The position numbers and the translations under genes were made by a program. A stretch of 11,282 bases of DNA. Origin: an uncultured Pseudomonadales bacterium. Its GTDB lineage: Bacteria; Pseudomonadota; Gammaproteobacteria; Pseudomonadales; Cellvibrionaceae. Positions 1 to 7,365 of this stretch are shown one piece after another. The stretch's first letter is position 1. The number at the start of each line of letters is the position of its first letter. The notes under the pieces are model-generated. The model ran no database searches. It had not been told where the DNA came from and worked only from the letters and a program-made list of their open reading frames with translations. Location of the stretch: NCBI GenBank assembly GCA_938048505.1, contig CALIUX010000235.1, forward strand, positions 1-11,282. The letters run 5' to 3'.

Positions 1-47
1 GTTTTGATCATACGCATTGAACTGAAACTCTTAAGTCTATTTGTCAT
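1..47 (-). CDS. Start of a gene cut by the left edge, probably pilY1
   Basis: Only the first 15 codons are inside the window (MTNRLKSFSSMRMIK). The ATG at 47-45 is preceded by AGGA with seven bases of spacing, and this binding site overlaps the TAG stop of pilX, so the two genes are 12 bases apart and probably translationally coupled. The visible peptide is basic (R4, K6, R12, K15) and would suit the start of a secretion signal. In Pseudomonas-type clusters the gene after pilX is pilY1, a large pilus-tip adhesin; that identity is an inference from position only, because no diagnostic residue is visible. Confidence 0.55.
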   Translation of the reverse strand, partial: MTNRLKSFSSMRMIK

Positions 48-59
48 AACGATATCCTA

Positions 60-749
60 CTACGCTCCACCAGGTGGAGTTGTTGTGGGCTCGAGGTCAA
101 CTTTTGCAATAGATTGTGCGGCAACTTGTGAGCGCCCACCGGGGCCACTGGCAAGGGCGGTAATCCTAAACATAGGAATATAAATAAGGGCTAAGTCTGG
201 CGGACTTCGGTCATCGACCCTGGACAACAAGTTTCTGTCTTTTAAGGTAAAACACATAAATTCTACAATGTATTTTACGGGAATAGTCGCGCCATTAGGC
301 TTTGAAACAAGAGTTGTTAGATGCAGATTATTTGAATCATTTGAACTGCCTTTCCATACCCCCGGGCGCTCCCAGAAAGGGACGATATTCGTTAACGGAG
401 CACTCGTTGCGCTGACCGGAAGAATAGAGCAACTATTGTATGGGTCATCAGGATTATACACTCCATCAAAGCATCGACCTTTTGCACAAGAGGCTTGGTA
501 AGTTTGCGTTAAAGTTGCCAATTGAGGAGGATTATCTTCAAGATCTTGTTCGGCAATCCTCAAAGCTGACTCAGCAGCCTCAAATGCAATGGCTCGATCA
601 CGTGCACTGGCGATCATTTTCATCTCTAAATTGGTACCGCGCATTGAAGTAATACCAATAATCGTCACGATTGCTAAAATTACGAGAGCCACAATCAGTG
701 TAGTGCCCTGCTGACACTTGATTTTAATCACATCAAATTTGACCGACAT
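60..749 (-). CDS. pilX: Type IV pilus minor pilin PilX
   Basis: A 229-residue minor pilin of the PilX type, part of the complex (FimU, PilV, PilW, PilX, with PilY1) that primes type IV pilus assembly at the inner membrane and stays at the tip. The prepilin leader is 15 residues ending QQG, followed by TTLIVALVILAIVTIIGI, the hydrophobic helix that anchors the subunit before assembly. Position +5 of the mature protein is Val, not the usual Glu, as is common in PilX and the related GspK pseudopilins. The stretch at residues 36-70 (MRGTNLEM to AAESALRIAEQDL) is typical of the PilX N-terminal family. Cysteines at about 89, 93 and 107 could form disulfides. The ATG at 749 has GAGG nine bases upstream and lies five bases after pilW. 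The C-terminal half is divergent, as usual. Confidence 0.87.
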   Translation of the reverse strand: MSVKFDVIKIKCQQGTTLIVALVILAIVTIIGITSMRGTNLEMKMIASARDRAIAFEAAESALRIAEQDLEDNPPQLATLTQTYQASCAKGRCFDGVYNPDDPYNSCSILPVSATSAPLTNIVPFWERPGVWKGSSNDSNNLHLTTLVSKPNGATIPVKYIVEFMCFTLKDRNLLSRVDDRSPPDLALIYIPMFRITALASGPGGRSQVAAQSIAKVDLEPTTTPPGGA

Positions 750-754
750 AAATA

Positions 755-1870
755 TTAACCTCGATTACGTATTTGAATAGTTGACGTCACAGCTTGCCTA
801 AGAAATCCTTCATCAGGAAGCGTATCACCGAGGAAGGTAAAATCCCCTACGTTATAACTGGATGATTGAGAACGGAACAACAAGTTGATGCGAACAGCCA
901 CAACTTTATCCCAGTTATTGCTTGCCGTAATTGCATTAGCATCACTATATGTTATAGCGGTGGCATCGCTTAAGGCGTTGCTGTTGCTTACGGCATATTC
1001 AAGCTCCATATCCTCTACGCCTAAGGCCAACTCTTCTGAACGCGTGGTAACACTACCACCAGAACTAATAACCACTTCACGCATAAGTGCAGGCATGCCG
1101 GGCACTACAGTCGATTCACCAATATAAAAACCCAATACTGATAAACGTGATAAACGTGACCCCTCAGTAAAAGCACCTAATTGAACAGCACCACCTTGAG
1201 CGGGTAAACCTGCTAATGTTTTACTTCCTGTATCAAACGCTCCTGCACTAAATAACAATGCATCTTGGCAAGTAGCAGAAGAGAGAAGCGTTGGATATCC
1301 AGCAAAATTACTCAGCGTATCTACATTGCTTAATTTGAGAACACCACCGTTAAATGCAGCTTTTTCTGTGACAACAAATTCATCATCTGCTCGCACATGC
1401 CGAATCACAAAAGCATCTGTTTTTTCAAGCATCTGTCCCTTGAACGGCGCTGGAGCTTTTTCCTTGCCTTCAAAACCCGTTAGAGCAACAAGATCGCCAT
1501 CTTTACTGCCATGAAGGATAAAGTTTTCTAATACAGTATTAGCGGTATTTGTTAAAAAGGTGCCAATAGCACCCTTTTCTTCAGGTACGCAACCAAAATA
1601 ACCTGCCAAGCGGACTTCACGCCCTAGTATATCCATTGCATAGCGTGCATTCTCTTGGATTTGTGACATTTCTTGGTTATCTATAAAGCTACGCTTACTA
1701 TTGATTACAATTTGGATGACGCCATTAAGCACAATCAGGCCAATCAACATTGAAATCATCAATTCAATAAGAGAAAACCCTCTATTATTCGAGCATTGAG
1801 TCATAGAAAACATATTTCTAGCAACAGTATTATATTTTTGGCTTACTACATTCACCTTAGAATCAGTCAT
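755..1870 (-). CDS. pilW: Type IV pilus minor pilin PilW
   Basis: A 371-residue PilW-family minor pilin, acting with PilV, PilX and FimU in the pilus initiation and tip complex. The processing site is R30-G31 before FSLIELMISMLIGLIVLNG, with the conserved Glu at +5 (residue 36). It is followed by the family signature at residues 70-94, including QENARYAMDILGREVRLAGYFGC. Length suits the family. The leader is unusually long (31 residues). The start at 1870 is nevertheless well supported: AAGGA lies seven bases upstream, and the gene begins two bases after the pilV stop. Internal ATGs at residues 20 and 23 would give normal-length leaders but have poorer binding sites. It is co-transcribed with pilV and pilX. 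Confidence 0.92.
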   Translation of the reverse strand: MTDSKVNVVSQKYNTVARNMFSMTQCSNNRGFSLIELMISMLIGLIVLNGVIQIVINSKRSFIDNQEMSQIQENARYAMDILGREVRLAGYFGCVPEEKGAIGTFLTNTANTVLENFILHGSKDGDLVALTGFEGKEKAPAPFKGQMLEKTDAFVIRHVRADDEFVVTEKAAFNGGVLKLSNVDTLSNFAGYPTLLSSATCQDALLFSAGAFDTGSKTLAGLPAQGGAVQLGAFTEGSRLSRLSVLGFYIGESTVVPGMPALMREVVISSGGSVTTRSEELALGVEDMELEYAVSNSNALSDATAITYSDANAITASNNWDKVVAVRINLLFRSQSSSYNVGDFTFLGDTLPDEGFLRQAVTSTIQIRNRG

Positions 1871-1872
1871 TT

Positions 1873-2358
1873 TTAAATCCTTGTAACAAGCTTATAATCA
1901 ATATTTTTCACATCATCTACCACAGCAGGCCCCTCCGTATTAAGCTTGATCTGCTGATACGTGATATTAATACTGATTTGGCCTGGCTCAGGTATCCCCG
2001 AACTACCTGAGACAACAGGCGTATCTTCAACTTTTACCGTACCACCAGGCAAAGCATTTTCAACAGACGTTTCCCATGTCTTAAAATCAACATAGTCCTC
2101 AATCTGGCCCCACCCTATGCAAGTAGTGGCCGGATCTTTGTTGGCTCGATCATCACAAACGGCCTTAGCGATACGAATCCGCTCAGCCATATCATTAGCG
2201 AGCAATAACGCCTGCGTAGAGCTGCTCGCTTGTTGATTAAGCTTTAGCGACTCAGCCTGTAAAGAGATGACACCAAGCAGCCCCACACCAAGAATAAAGA
2301 GAGCAATTAGCACCTCAAATAACGATGTTCCAGCTTGACTATTTCTATGAATGCGCAT
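1873..2358 (-). CDS. pilV: Type IV pilus modification/minor pilin PilV
   Basis: A 161-residue PilV-type minor pilin. The leader MRIHRNSQAG is ten residues long and basic. It is cut by the prepilin peptidase before TSLFEVLIALFILGVGLLGV, with Glu at +5 (residue 15). The following segment (SLQAESLKLNQQASSSTQALLLANDMAERIR) is characteristic of PilV, in which residues after the transmembrane helix continue as a long amphipathic helix. Cys68 and Cys80 probably form a disulfide in the globular domain. The ATG has AGG eight bases upstream. It precedes pilW by two bases and follows the FimU-like gene after a 122-base AT-rich gap. Product membership in the tip complex follows from the family and the gene order. 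Confidence 0.92.
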   Translation of the reverse strand: MRIHRNSQAGTSLFEVLIALFILGVGLLGVISLQAESLKLNQQASSSTQALLLANDMAERIRIAKAVCDDRANKDPATTCIGWGQIEDYVDFKTWETSVENALPGGTVKVEDTPVVSGSSGIPEPGQISINITYQQIKLNTEGPAVVDDVKNIDYKLVTRI

Positions 2359-2409
2359 GATTAATACCTGTCTATTTAACCCTTTATCATCCCACCGAAT
2401 TTATATTTA

Positions 2410-2440
2410 GGCTTGATGTGATAACAGTAGTGAATAACAA
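2410..2440 (-). promoter_or_regulatory. Direct repeat in the fimU-pilV gap, possible regulator site
   Basis: In the 122-base AT-rich gap before pilV, two near-identical words lie about one helical turn apart: GTGATAACA at 2418-2426 and GTGAATAACA at 2430-2439. On the minus strand they read TGTTATCAC and TGTTATTCAC. They sit about 60 bases upstream of the pilV start, where a promoter or activator site would be plausible. I see no convincing paired -35 and -10 boxes, and no good terminator hairpin after fimU although T-runs are present. Treat this as a pattern only. Confidence 0.25.
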
Positions 2441-2480
2441 TTTTAAAAAAACGATTGGAAAAAAGTGAAAGGCAGCGCCG

Positions 2481-3044
2481 TTACGTACACGCTAAATCCA
2501 CTTTTTTAACTGCGTCACTTTGGCCATCATGCAATAACGCTTCTTTTGTCAAAGTACGTGTGACACGGCCACTAAACTCAACCATCACGCCTTGCTGGTA
2601 TTGTGGATTGGCTTCTTTTTCACATACACCAAATAAGTAGCGTTGGTCATCAGCGTTATAGCCTTGTTCATCAAATGTGATGCGCTCTGCTAGTGCGCCA
2701 CCCTCTATTTTGACTGCTAGCGGGTAATTTGGCTTATTTTGGAAGGCAGCGATTTCTTCAAAATCGGGAGTCGCTGCAGTAGGGTCGCCGATTACCACAA
2801 TCCAGCCATCACGCCAATCACTGCCTGTACAGCCAGGTGGACATAAGGTCACACGCTCACCACGGCTCGCAGCTTCTGTACGTGCCATCACCACCGCGCG
2901 TGAGAACTGATCTTGCAATGATTCAATATTTGAGCGTGCAATCACACCATTAAAAGACGGTGCAGCAACGGCCAACAAAATGGCAGCGATAGCGACGACA
3001 ATCATGACCTCAACGAGGGTAAAACCTGAGAGCTGCTTTTTCAC
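2481..3044 (-). CDS. fimU: GspH/FimT-family minor pseudopilin (FimU position)
   Basis: A 187-residue pseudopilin of the GspH/FimT family. It has a seven-residue leader MKKQLSG followed by FTLVEVMIVVAIAAILLAVAAPSF, with Glu at +5 (residue 12). The family pattern of a helix rich in small residues (SRAVVMARTEAASRGERVTLC, 48-68) leads into the beta domain with WRDGWIVVIGDP (77-88). Cysteines at 68, 72, 141 and 186 suggest two disulfides. The start is GTG; in-frame stops (TAATAA) lie just upstream, so no earlier start is possible, though the binding site is weak. As the first gene before pilV-pilW-pilX it takes the place of fimU in Pseudomonas, whose product joins the tip complex to the major pilin shaft. 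By sequence alone fimT would be an equally fair name. Confidence 0.85.
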   Translation of the reverse strand: MKKQLSGFTLVEVMIVVAIAAILLAVAAPSFNGVIARSNIESLQDQFSRAVVMARTEAASRGERVTLCPPGCTGSDWRDGWIVVIGDPTAATPDFEEIAAFQNKPNYPLAVKIEGGALAERITFDEQGYNADDQRYLFGVCEKEANPQYQQGVMVEFSGRVTRTLTKEALLHDGQSDAVKKVDLACT

Positions 3045-3075
3045 ACTAAAACCAATACTTTATTATGAAATCAAT

Positions 3076-3101
3076 CAGCCCGTAGACATTGCCACGGGCT
3101 G
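3076..3101 (-). terminator. GC-rich hairpin between lptG and fimU, possible weak terminator
   Basis: An 8-base perfect inverted repeat, CAGCCCGT (3076-3083) and ACGGGCTG (3094-3101), with a 10-base loop. On the minus strand it is followed by ATTGATTTC, a poor T-tract, so termination of lptFG read-through is possible but weak. It also lies only about 32 bases upstream of the fimU start, so it could instead be part of that gene's promoter or leader. Confidence 0.35.
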
Positions 3102-3191
3102 TCATAGGTGTGACATAAACAAATTCATTAACAGGAAGCAAGGAATCAAAGACGGAAAACGACAAGTTTTTGACACCGCGTACATTTTTGG

Positions 3192-3220
3192 GGATGAACG
3201 GACAAAATGACCGTTCATCC
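3192..3220. repeat. Perfect 10-bp inverted repeat downstream of lptG
   Basis: GGATGAACGG (3192-3201) and CCGTTCATCC (3211-3220) are perfectly complementary across a 9-base spacer. Neither direction has a T-run after the stem, so it is not a standard intrinsic terminator. It lies in the 258-base gap between the lptG stop and fimU and may be an RNA-processing or protein-binding element. Nearer lptG, a seven-base T-run (minus strand, about 3258-3264) follows only a very weak hairpin. Confidence 0.5.
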
Positions 3221-3302
3221 AAATGCAAGACGGCTGAATTCTGAGAAGGCACAACACAAAAAAACAAGCACTTTAGTACCAAAAATAAAAAGTATTCGGT
3301 AG

Positions 3303-4364
3303 CTACAGTGACTTTTTGAGCAGTACAATCCCGACAAGTAAGCTAAGAATAATGGGGCTTAGAACGGCAATAAGGGGCGAAAAGCCAAAAATCAAACTAC
3401 TTGGCCCCAGTAAGTCTTGAGCCGTTTGAAAAACAATGCCAACAATAACGCCAGCAAATACTCTAAAACCGACAGTTACTTGACGCAATGGCCCAAAGAC
3501 AAACGAAATCGCAATCATAACCAAGCTAAGCGTGGCCAATGGCTGGAAGACTTTTCGCCAAAATGCTAACTGGTATTCAGTACCACTTTGGCCTTGTTTT
3601 TCAAGGTAGCTGGCATAGGGAAGCAAACGCTGCATAGGTAAGCTAGAAGGGCTCAAGGCGATGACAGAGAGCAATGCAGGGGAAATATCAGATTCCCAGT
3701 AACGCGCATCAAACCGTTCTGTTTTGACACCTTCGGGCGTCAATTGCGTTGTTACGCCCTGCTCTTCAAACCATTGCGTACCCTGGTAAATTGCAGAGTC
3801 AACATACGTCATCTTAAGCAACTGTCCTTTGTCATTAAACTGCATGCGCGTCATGCCCAGTAACTTACCATTAGGTAACACAGCACTAAAGTGCATGAAC
3901 TCTTCACCCTCTCGGTTCCACACACCGCGCTGACCGGTCAACGCCGTGTCATGGCCCAGCACAGCCGCACGGCGGCTTTCAGCATATTGACCCAGCGTGG
4001 GCGTAATATATTCACCGAGCAAGAGCGCTACAACAATAAAAAACAATACTGGCCGCATAACCGCCCAGATAATTTTTGAAACCGGGACACCTGCAGCACG
4101 GATGACCGTTAATTCACTGGTATTCGCTAATAAGCCCAAACCTACTAAACACCCCACTAAAGAGGCTAAAGGTAAAAATTCATAGATACTAGCGGGCACT
4201 TGCAGCACAGTATAAGTAGCCGCCTCAATGAATGTGTAATCACCGCCAACCGAATCGAGCTCATCCACCAGCATCGCAATAACATCGAGTGCAACAATGA
4301 CTAACAGCACGACCAAAATCGCACCGGCAACTGAGACACCGATATAGTGGTTAATCCTTCTCAT
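3303..4364 (-). CDS. lptG: LPS export ABC transporter permease LptG
   Basis: A 353-residue LptG. With LptF it forms the membrane part of the LptB2FG transporter, which extracts lipopolysaccharide from the outer leaflet of the inner membrane and passes it to LptC and the periplasmic bridge. The layout is the family's: three transmembrane segments in the N-terminal third (about 10-35, 61-81, 100-120), a periplasmic beta-jellyroll domain (about 125-265), then three more segments (about 270-290, 300-317, 327-350). The N-terminus (RRINHYIGVSV) and the TSELTVIRAAGVPVSKII stretch (82-99), a coupling region facing the LptB ATPase, are characteristic. The ATG has GAGG eight bases upstream and starts ten bases after the lptF stop, so the two are one operon. 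Confidence 0.95.
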   Translation of the reverse strand: MRRINHYIGVSVAGAILVVLLVIVALDVIAMLVDELDSVGGDYTFIEAATYTVLQVPASIYEFLPLASLVGCLVGLGLLANTSELTVIRAAGVPVSKIIWAVMRPVLFFIVVALLLGEYITPTLGQYAESRRAAVLGHDTALTGQRGVWNREGEEFMHFSAVLPNGKLLGMTRMQFNDKGQLLKMTYVDSAIYQGTQWFEEQGVTTQLTPEGVKTERFDARYWESDISPALLSVIALSPSSLPMQRLLPYASYLEKQGQSGTEYQLAFWRKVFQPLATLSLVMIAISFVFGPLRQVTVGFRVFAGVIVGIVFQTAQDLLGPSSLIFGFSPLIAVLSPIILSLLVGIVLLKKSL

Positions 4365-4374
4365 AGTGGGTACC

Positions 4375-5484
4375 TCATGCTGCGATAGGTTGGGGGCGTC
4401 TTAGTACGGCTGAAATGCTGCTCGCCAGTTTGGGCCATGCCAACATCACAATACCTAAACATAAAAAGGCACCATGCACGCCCCAAAGGAGCCAAGGAAC
4501 AGGTGCTCGGCCTTCATCTAGCAACCCTCTTGCTGCATTACACAACACTAAATACACCACATATAACAAAATGGCCGGAATCATTTTGGCATAACGCCCT
4601 TTTCGTGGTTGTGTACGACTCAAAGGCACAGCTAATAGTGCCACAACCAAGACTAAAAACGGCATCGATAGACGCCACTGAAGAGCCGCCCTAGCTTGAG
4701 GAGTCGAAGACAGTAGAAGTTCTTGCGTTGGCATGGCATCCATAATGTCACGCTCTTTTGTCTGGTAGTCACCCTCAGGTAAATACTGTGCGTAAGATGA
4801 GAAGCTCACCACTTCGTAATCAGACTGACCGGGTGTTCCATGGTATTGATAACCATCATTTAAAACTAAATACCGGCGGCCAGAAATCTTATCGAGTACG
4901 GTTTCACCGGTGGTCGCAGTCATAATAGAAACTCGGCGTTCAGCATCGCCCGGACGCGCTAAAAAGACATTCTGCAGGCGTTTTTTATCATCACTAACCG
5001 CTTCTGCATAAGAAACGCCTCCGCCACTTAGTTTGTGAAAATACGCAGGTTTGAGTGTTTCAAATTCAGTACGACTCTTTTGCTCTTCAATGAGCGCCAC
5101 AGATGCTTGCGCGCCAATTGGGCCAAGATAAAGGCTGAAAGCGCCAACTACCGACGCCACAACTAATGCAATAACCAGCGTATAGCGTACAAGCGTCGCC
5201 TCACTCATTCCGCACGCTTTAAGCACCGTCATTTCACTATCAACATACAAGCGGCCATAAGCGAGCAAAATGCCAATAAAAAAAGCCAAGGGTAATACCA
5301 GCTCTAGGTAAGACGGTAAGCGGAAGCTCATAAGTGAGAAAAGCACTGATGCCTCAAGCCCACCAGAGGCGGCCTCATCAAGATAGCGCACAAATCGGCC
5401 ACTAAGGATAATCAACAGCAATACAATGCAAACAGCCAGCATGCTGCCAAACACTTCTTTAGCAAGATATCGAAAAACGATCAC
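4375..5484 (-). CDS. lptF: LPS export ABC transporter permease LptF
   Basis: The partner of LptG in the LPS-extracting ABC transporter. I place the start at the GTG at 5484, giving 369 residues beginning VIVFRYLAKEVFGSML; this aligns with the usual LptF N-terminus (IIxRYLxRE) and normal length of about 366. TGTGGG lies six bases upstream. The open frame continues to a TTG at 5538, but that codon would fall at the start point of the best promoter candidate and has no binding site. Transmembrane segments are at about 14-30, 60-76, 100-120, 273-289, 302-318 and 332-349, with the periplasmic jellyroll between the third and fourth. The stretch DSEMTVLKACGMSE (about 82-95) is the coupling region. 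It is transcribed away from pepA, as in many gammaproteobacteria. Confidence 0.93.
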   Translation of the reverse strand: MIVFRYLAKEVFGSMLAVCIVLLLIILSGRFVRYLDEAASGGLEASVLFSLMSFRLPSYLELVLPLAFFIGILLAYGRLYVDSEMTVLKACGMSEATLVRYTLVIALVVASVVGAFSLYLGPIGAQASVALIEEQKSRTEFETLKPAYFHKLSGGGVSYAEAVSDDKKRLQNVFLARPGDAERRVSIMTATTGETVLDKISGRRYLVLNDGYQYHGTPGQSDYEVVSFSSYAQYLPEGDYQTKERDIMDAMPTQELLLSSTPQARAALQWRLSMPFLVLVVALLAVPLSRTQPRKGRYAKMIPAILLYVVYLVLCNAARGLLDEGRAPVPWLLWGVHGAFLCLGIVMLAWPKLASSISAVLRRPQPIAA

Positions 5485-5546
5485 ATTAAACCCACAAAAA
5501 AACACCTTGTCGTACGACGTGTTTTTATTATTTTTCAAAGCATTAA

Positions 5547-5575
5547 TTTACAAGCTTCACACGCTTATTCGTCAA
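5547..5575 (-). promoter_or_regulatory. Candidate sigma-70 promoter for lptFG
   Basis: On the minus strand TTGACG (5575-5570) is followed after exactly 17 bases by TGTAAA (5552-5547), giving a good -35 and a fair -10. Transcription would begin near 5540, leaving about 55 bases of leader before the GTG at 5484. This is one reason to reject the TTG at 5538 as the lptF start. Confidence 0.5.
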
Positions 5576-5602
5576 ATAGACGTATGAAAATAGAAGTTAG
5601 AA

Positions 5603-5634
5603 GCGGCTTTTCGCTAGACTTGACGAAAAGCCGC
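5603..5634. repeat. 11-bp perfect hairpin in the lptF-pepA divergent region
   Basis: GCGGCTTTTCG (5603-5613) and CGAAAAGCCGC (5624-5634) form a perfect 11-base stem with a 10-base loop. It lies upstream of the lptF promoter candidate and about 90 bases before the pepA start, between the two divergent genes. No T-run follows on either strand. It may be an operator, a cruciform, or a boundary element separating the two transcription units. I found no paired -35 and -10 boxes for pepA between this hairpin and the gene. Confidence 0.5.
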
Positions 5635-5722
5635 CTTAAACTGTATTGGATTATGGGCACATAGGCACACTAAGTCTATGGTAAATACCTTGAAATACCA
5701 CAAAATATGAGTAACGACCACG

Positions 5723-7222
5723 ATGCAATTCATCTGTAAAACAGCAACATTAAATCAGTACAAATCTGACTGCACAGTCATTTTTGTTGACCCCAAAGCA
5801 GCTTTATCAACTGCCGCAAAACAAGCAGATGACCTTTGTGAAGGTGCGTTAACAACCGCTATTCAAGCCGGAGACCTCAAGGCACAAACAGGCTCAACTC
5901 TCTGGCTTTATTCTCCCAACGGCAATGCTGCGCGCGTTTTAGTCATCGCCACACATAATAAAACCGCTGCGCCAAAACAATCACATCTGGTAGATATTGA
6001 AGCGTTACGCGAATTAACACAGGCAACTGCAAAAGCTCTCATCACCAAAGACATTGCCCATGCTAGTATTCACCTCGATACGCTGATTTTAGAAGGCATT
6101 ACAGCAGAAGCGCTTGCGCATGAATTCAGCTATTCACTTGAACATGCCACTTATCGCTATACTGCAACCAAGCCCAGCCATGCGCCGCTACCTCAGCTCA
6201 AAAAAGCCACCTTTGCGCATGACAATAAAGACAGCGTGAAATTGCTCAAAGCCGGTACCACAAGCGGCTATGCAACAGCAAAAGGGGTCAATGTTGCACG
6301 AGAGCTAGGCAATCTACCGGGCAATATATGTACGCCCACCTACCTAGCCCAACAAGCCAAAAAATTAGCGACGAACTGCACCGTACTGACAACAAAAGTA
6401 CTCAACGAAGCAGAAATGAAAAAGCTTGGCATGCACTCCTTGCTGTCTGTTTCTGCCGGTAGTGATCAACCCGCCAAGTTCATCATCATGGAATACAAAG
6501 GTAAGACCACCAAAGCACCCAATGTGCTTGTTGGCAAGGGCATTACCTTTGATACCGGCGGCATCAGTTTAAAACCTGGAGCAGGCATGGATGAAATGAA
6601 GTTCGATATGTGCGGCGCAGCAAGTGTCATGGGAACCTTTCAAGCACTCGTCGAAATGAAAGCAAAAGCTCACGTTGTGGGTGTGATTGCTGCGGCTGAA
6701 AATATGCCTAACGGTCACGCAACGAAACCTGGAGATGTGGTGACTTCAATGGCGGGCAAAACCATTGAAATCTTAAACACTGATGCCGAAGGCAGGTTGG
6801 TACTGTGCGATGCGCTCACCTACGTTGAGCGCTTTAAGCCTAAAAGTGTTGTTGATATTGCTACGCTGACGGGCGCTTGCGTCATCGCTCTTGGGCACCA
6901 TGCCACGGGTTTGTATGCAAACCAACAATCTTTAGCAGATCAGCTCTTGGCTTCTGGGCGGGCAACTCATGATCGCGCATGGCAAATGCCTCTTTGGGAT
7001 GACTACGGCAAGCAGCTTAAAAGTAACTTTGCCGACCTTGCTAACATTGGTGGTCGCGCGGGCGGCAGCATCACAGCGGCGTGCTTTTTATCGGAGTTCA
7101 CCAAAGCATACCCGTGGGCTCATTTAGATATTGCAGGATCAGCGTGGCACAGCGGTGGTAATAAAGGAGCAACAGGCAGACCTGTAGCGTTACTATTAAA
7201 TTACCTTCTCAATAACGCTTAA
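5723..7222 (+). CDS. pepA: Cytosol (leucyl) aminopeptidase PepA
   Basis: A 499-residue M17-family leucyl aminopeptidase, close to the 503 residues of the E. coli enzyme. It removes N-terminal amino acids in the cytoplasm using two divalent metal ions, usually as a hexamer. All expected metal and catalytic residues are present: Lys272 in VGKGITFDTGG, Asp277, Lys284 (LKPG), Asp295 (KFDMCG), and Asp354, Glu356 and Arg358 in the signature NTDAEGRLVL. The N-terminal domain (about 1-165) is variable and in E. coli PepA contributes to DNA binding in Xer recombination and carAB control; whether that holds here is unknown. The binding site before the ATG is poor (TGAG, 11 bases away). It is divergent from lptF and upstream of holC. 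Confidence 0.96.
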   Translation: MQFICKTATLNQYKSDCTVIFVDPKAALSTAAKQADDLCEGALTTAIQAGDLKAQTGSTLWLYSPNGNAARVLVIATHNKTAAPKQSHLVDIEALRELTQATAKALITKDIAHASIHLDTLILEGITAEALAHEFSYSLEHATYRYTATKPSHAPLPQLKKATFAHDNKDSVKLLKAGTTSGYATAKGVNVARELGNLPGNICTPTYLAQQAKKLATNCTVLTTKVLNEAEMKKLGMHSLLSVSAGSDQPAKFIIMEYKGKTTKAPNVLVGKGITFDTGGISLKPGAGMDEMKFDMCGAASVMGTFQALVEMKAKAHVVGVIAAAENMPNGHATKPGDVVTSMAGKTIEILNTDAEGRLVLCDALTYVERFKPKSVVDIATLTGACVIALGHHATGLYANQQSLADQLLASGRATHDRAWQMPLWDDYGKQLKSNFADLANIGGRAGGSITAACFLSEFTKAYPWAHLDIAGSAWHSGGNKGATGRPVALLLNYLLNNA

Positions 7223-7267
7223 GATAGCAATATCGATTGCAACGGCAATAATAGAGGTATAGCTACC

Positions 7268-7304
7268 AGAGCAGAGATGTATTTCAATCATACACCTCTG
7301 CTCT
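7268..7304. repeat. Long hairpin between pepA and holC
   Basis: The arms 7268-7282 and 7290-7304 pair over 15 positions with a single A-C mismatch around a 7-base loop (TTCAATC); the outer nine pairs are AGAGCAGAG with CTCTGCTCT. An alternative outer pairing of CCAGAG (7266-7271) with CTCTGG (7306-7311) also exists. No T-run follows on either strand. In a pepA-holC transcript it would form a stable structure 46 bases after the pepA stop and could mark RNA processing or lower holC expression. Confidence 0.6.
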
Positions 7305-7365
7305 ACTCTGGCATGAGTAAATTTCATCGCTCATCACACCCGCCCCATACTGACTCGTATCTAAC

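Noticed and set aside
3076..3101. Sigma-54-like promoter before fimU
   Set aside because: A TGGCA element is present on the minus strand, but the GC expected ten bases after the GG is not there.
3046..3282. A 78-codon minus-strand frame in the lptG-fimU gap
   Set aside because: It starts with TTG, has no binding site, runs through both inverted repeats, and its translation resembles no family I know.
5707..5739. A 10-codon upstream frame (MSNDHDAIHL) overlapping the pepA start in another frame
   Set aside because: It has no ribosome binding site and no attenuator-like codon bias, so chance is the simplest explanation.
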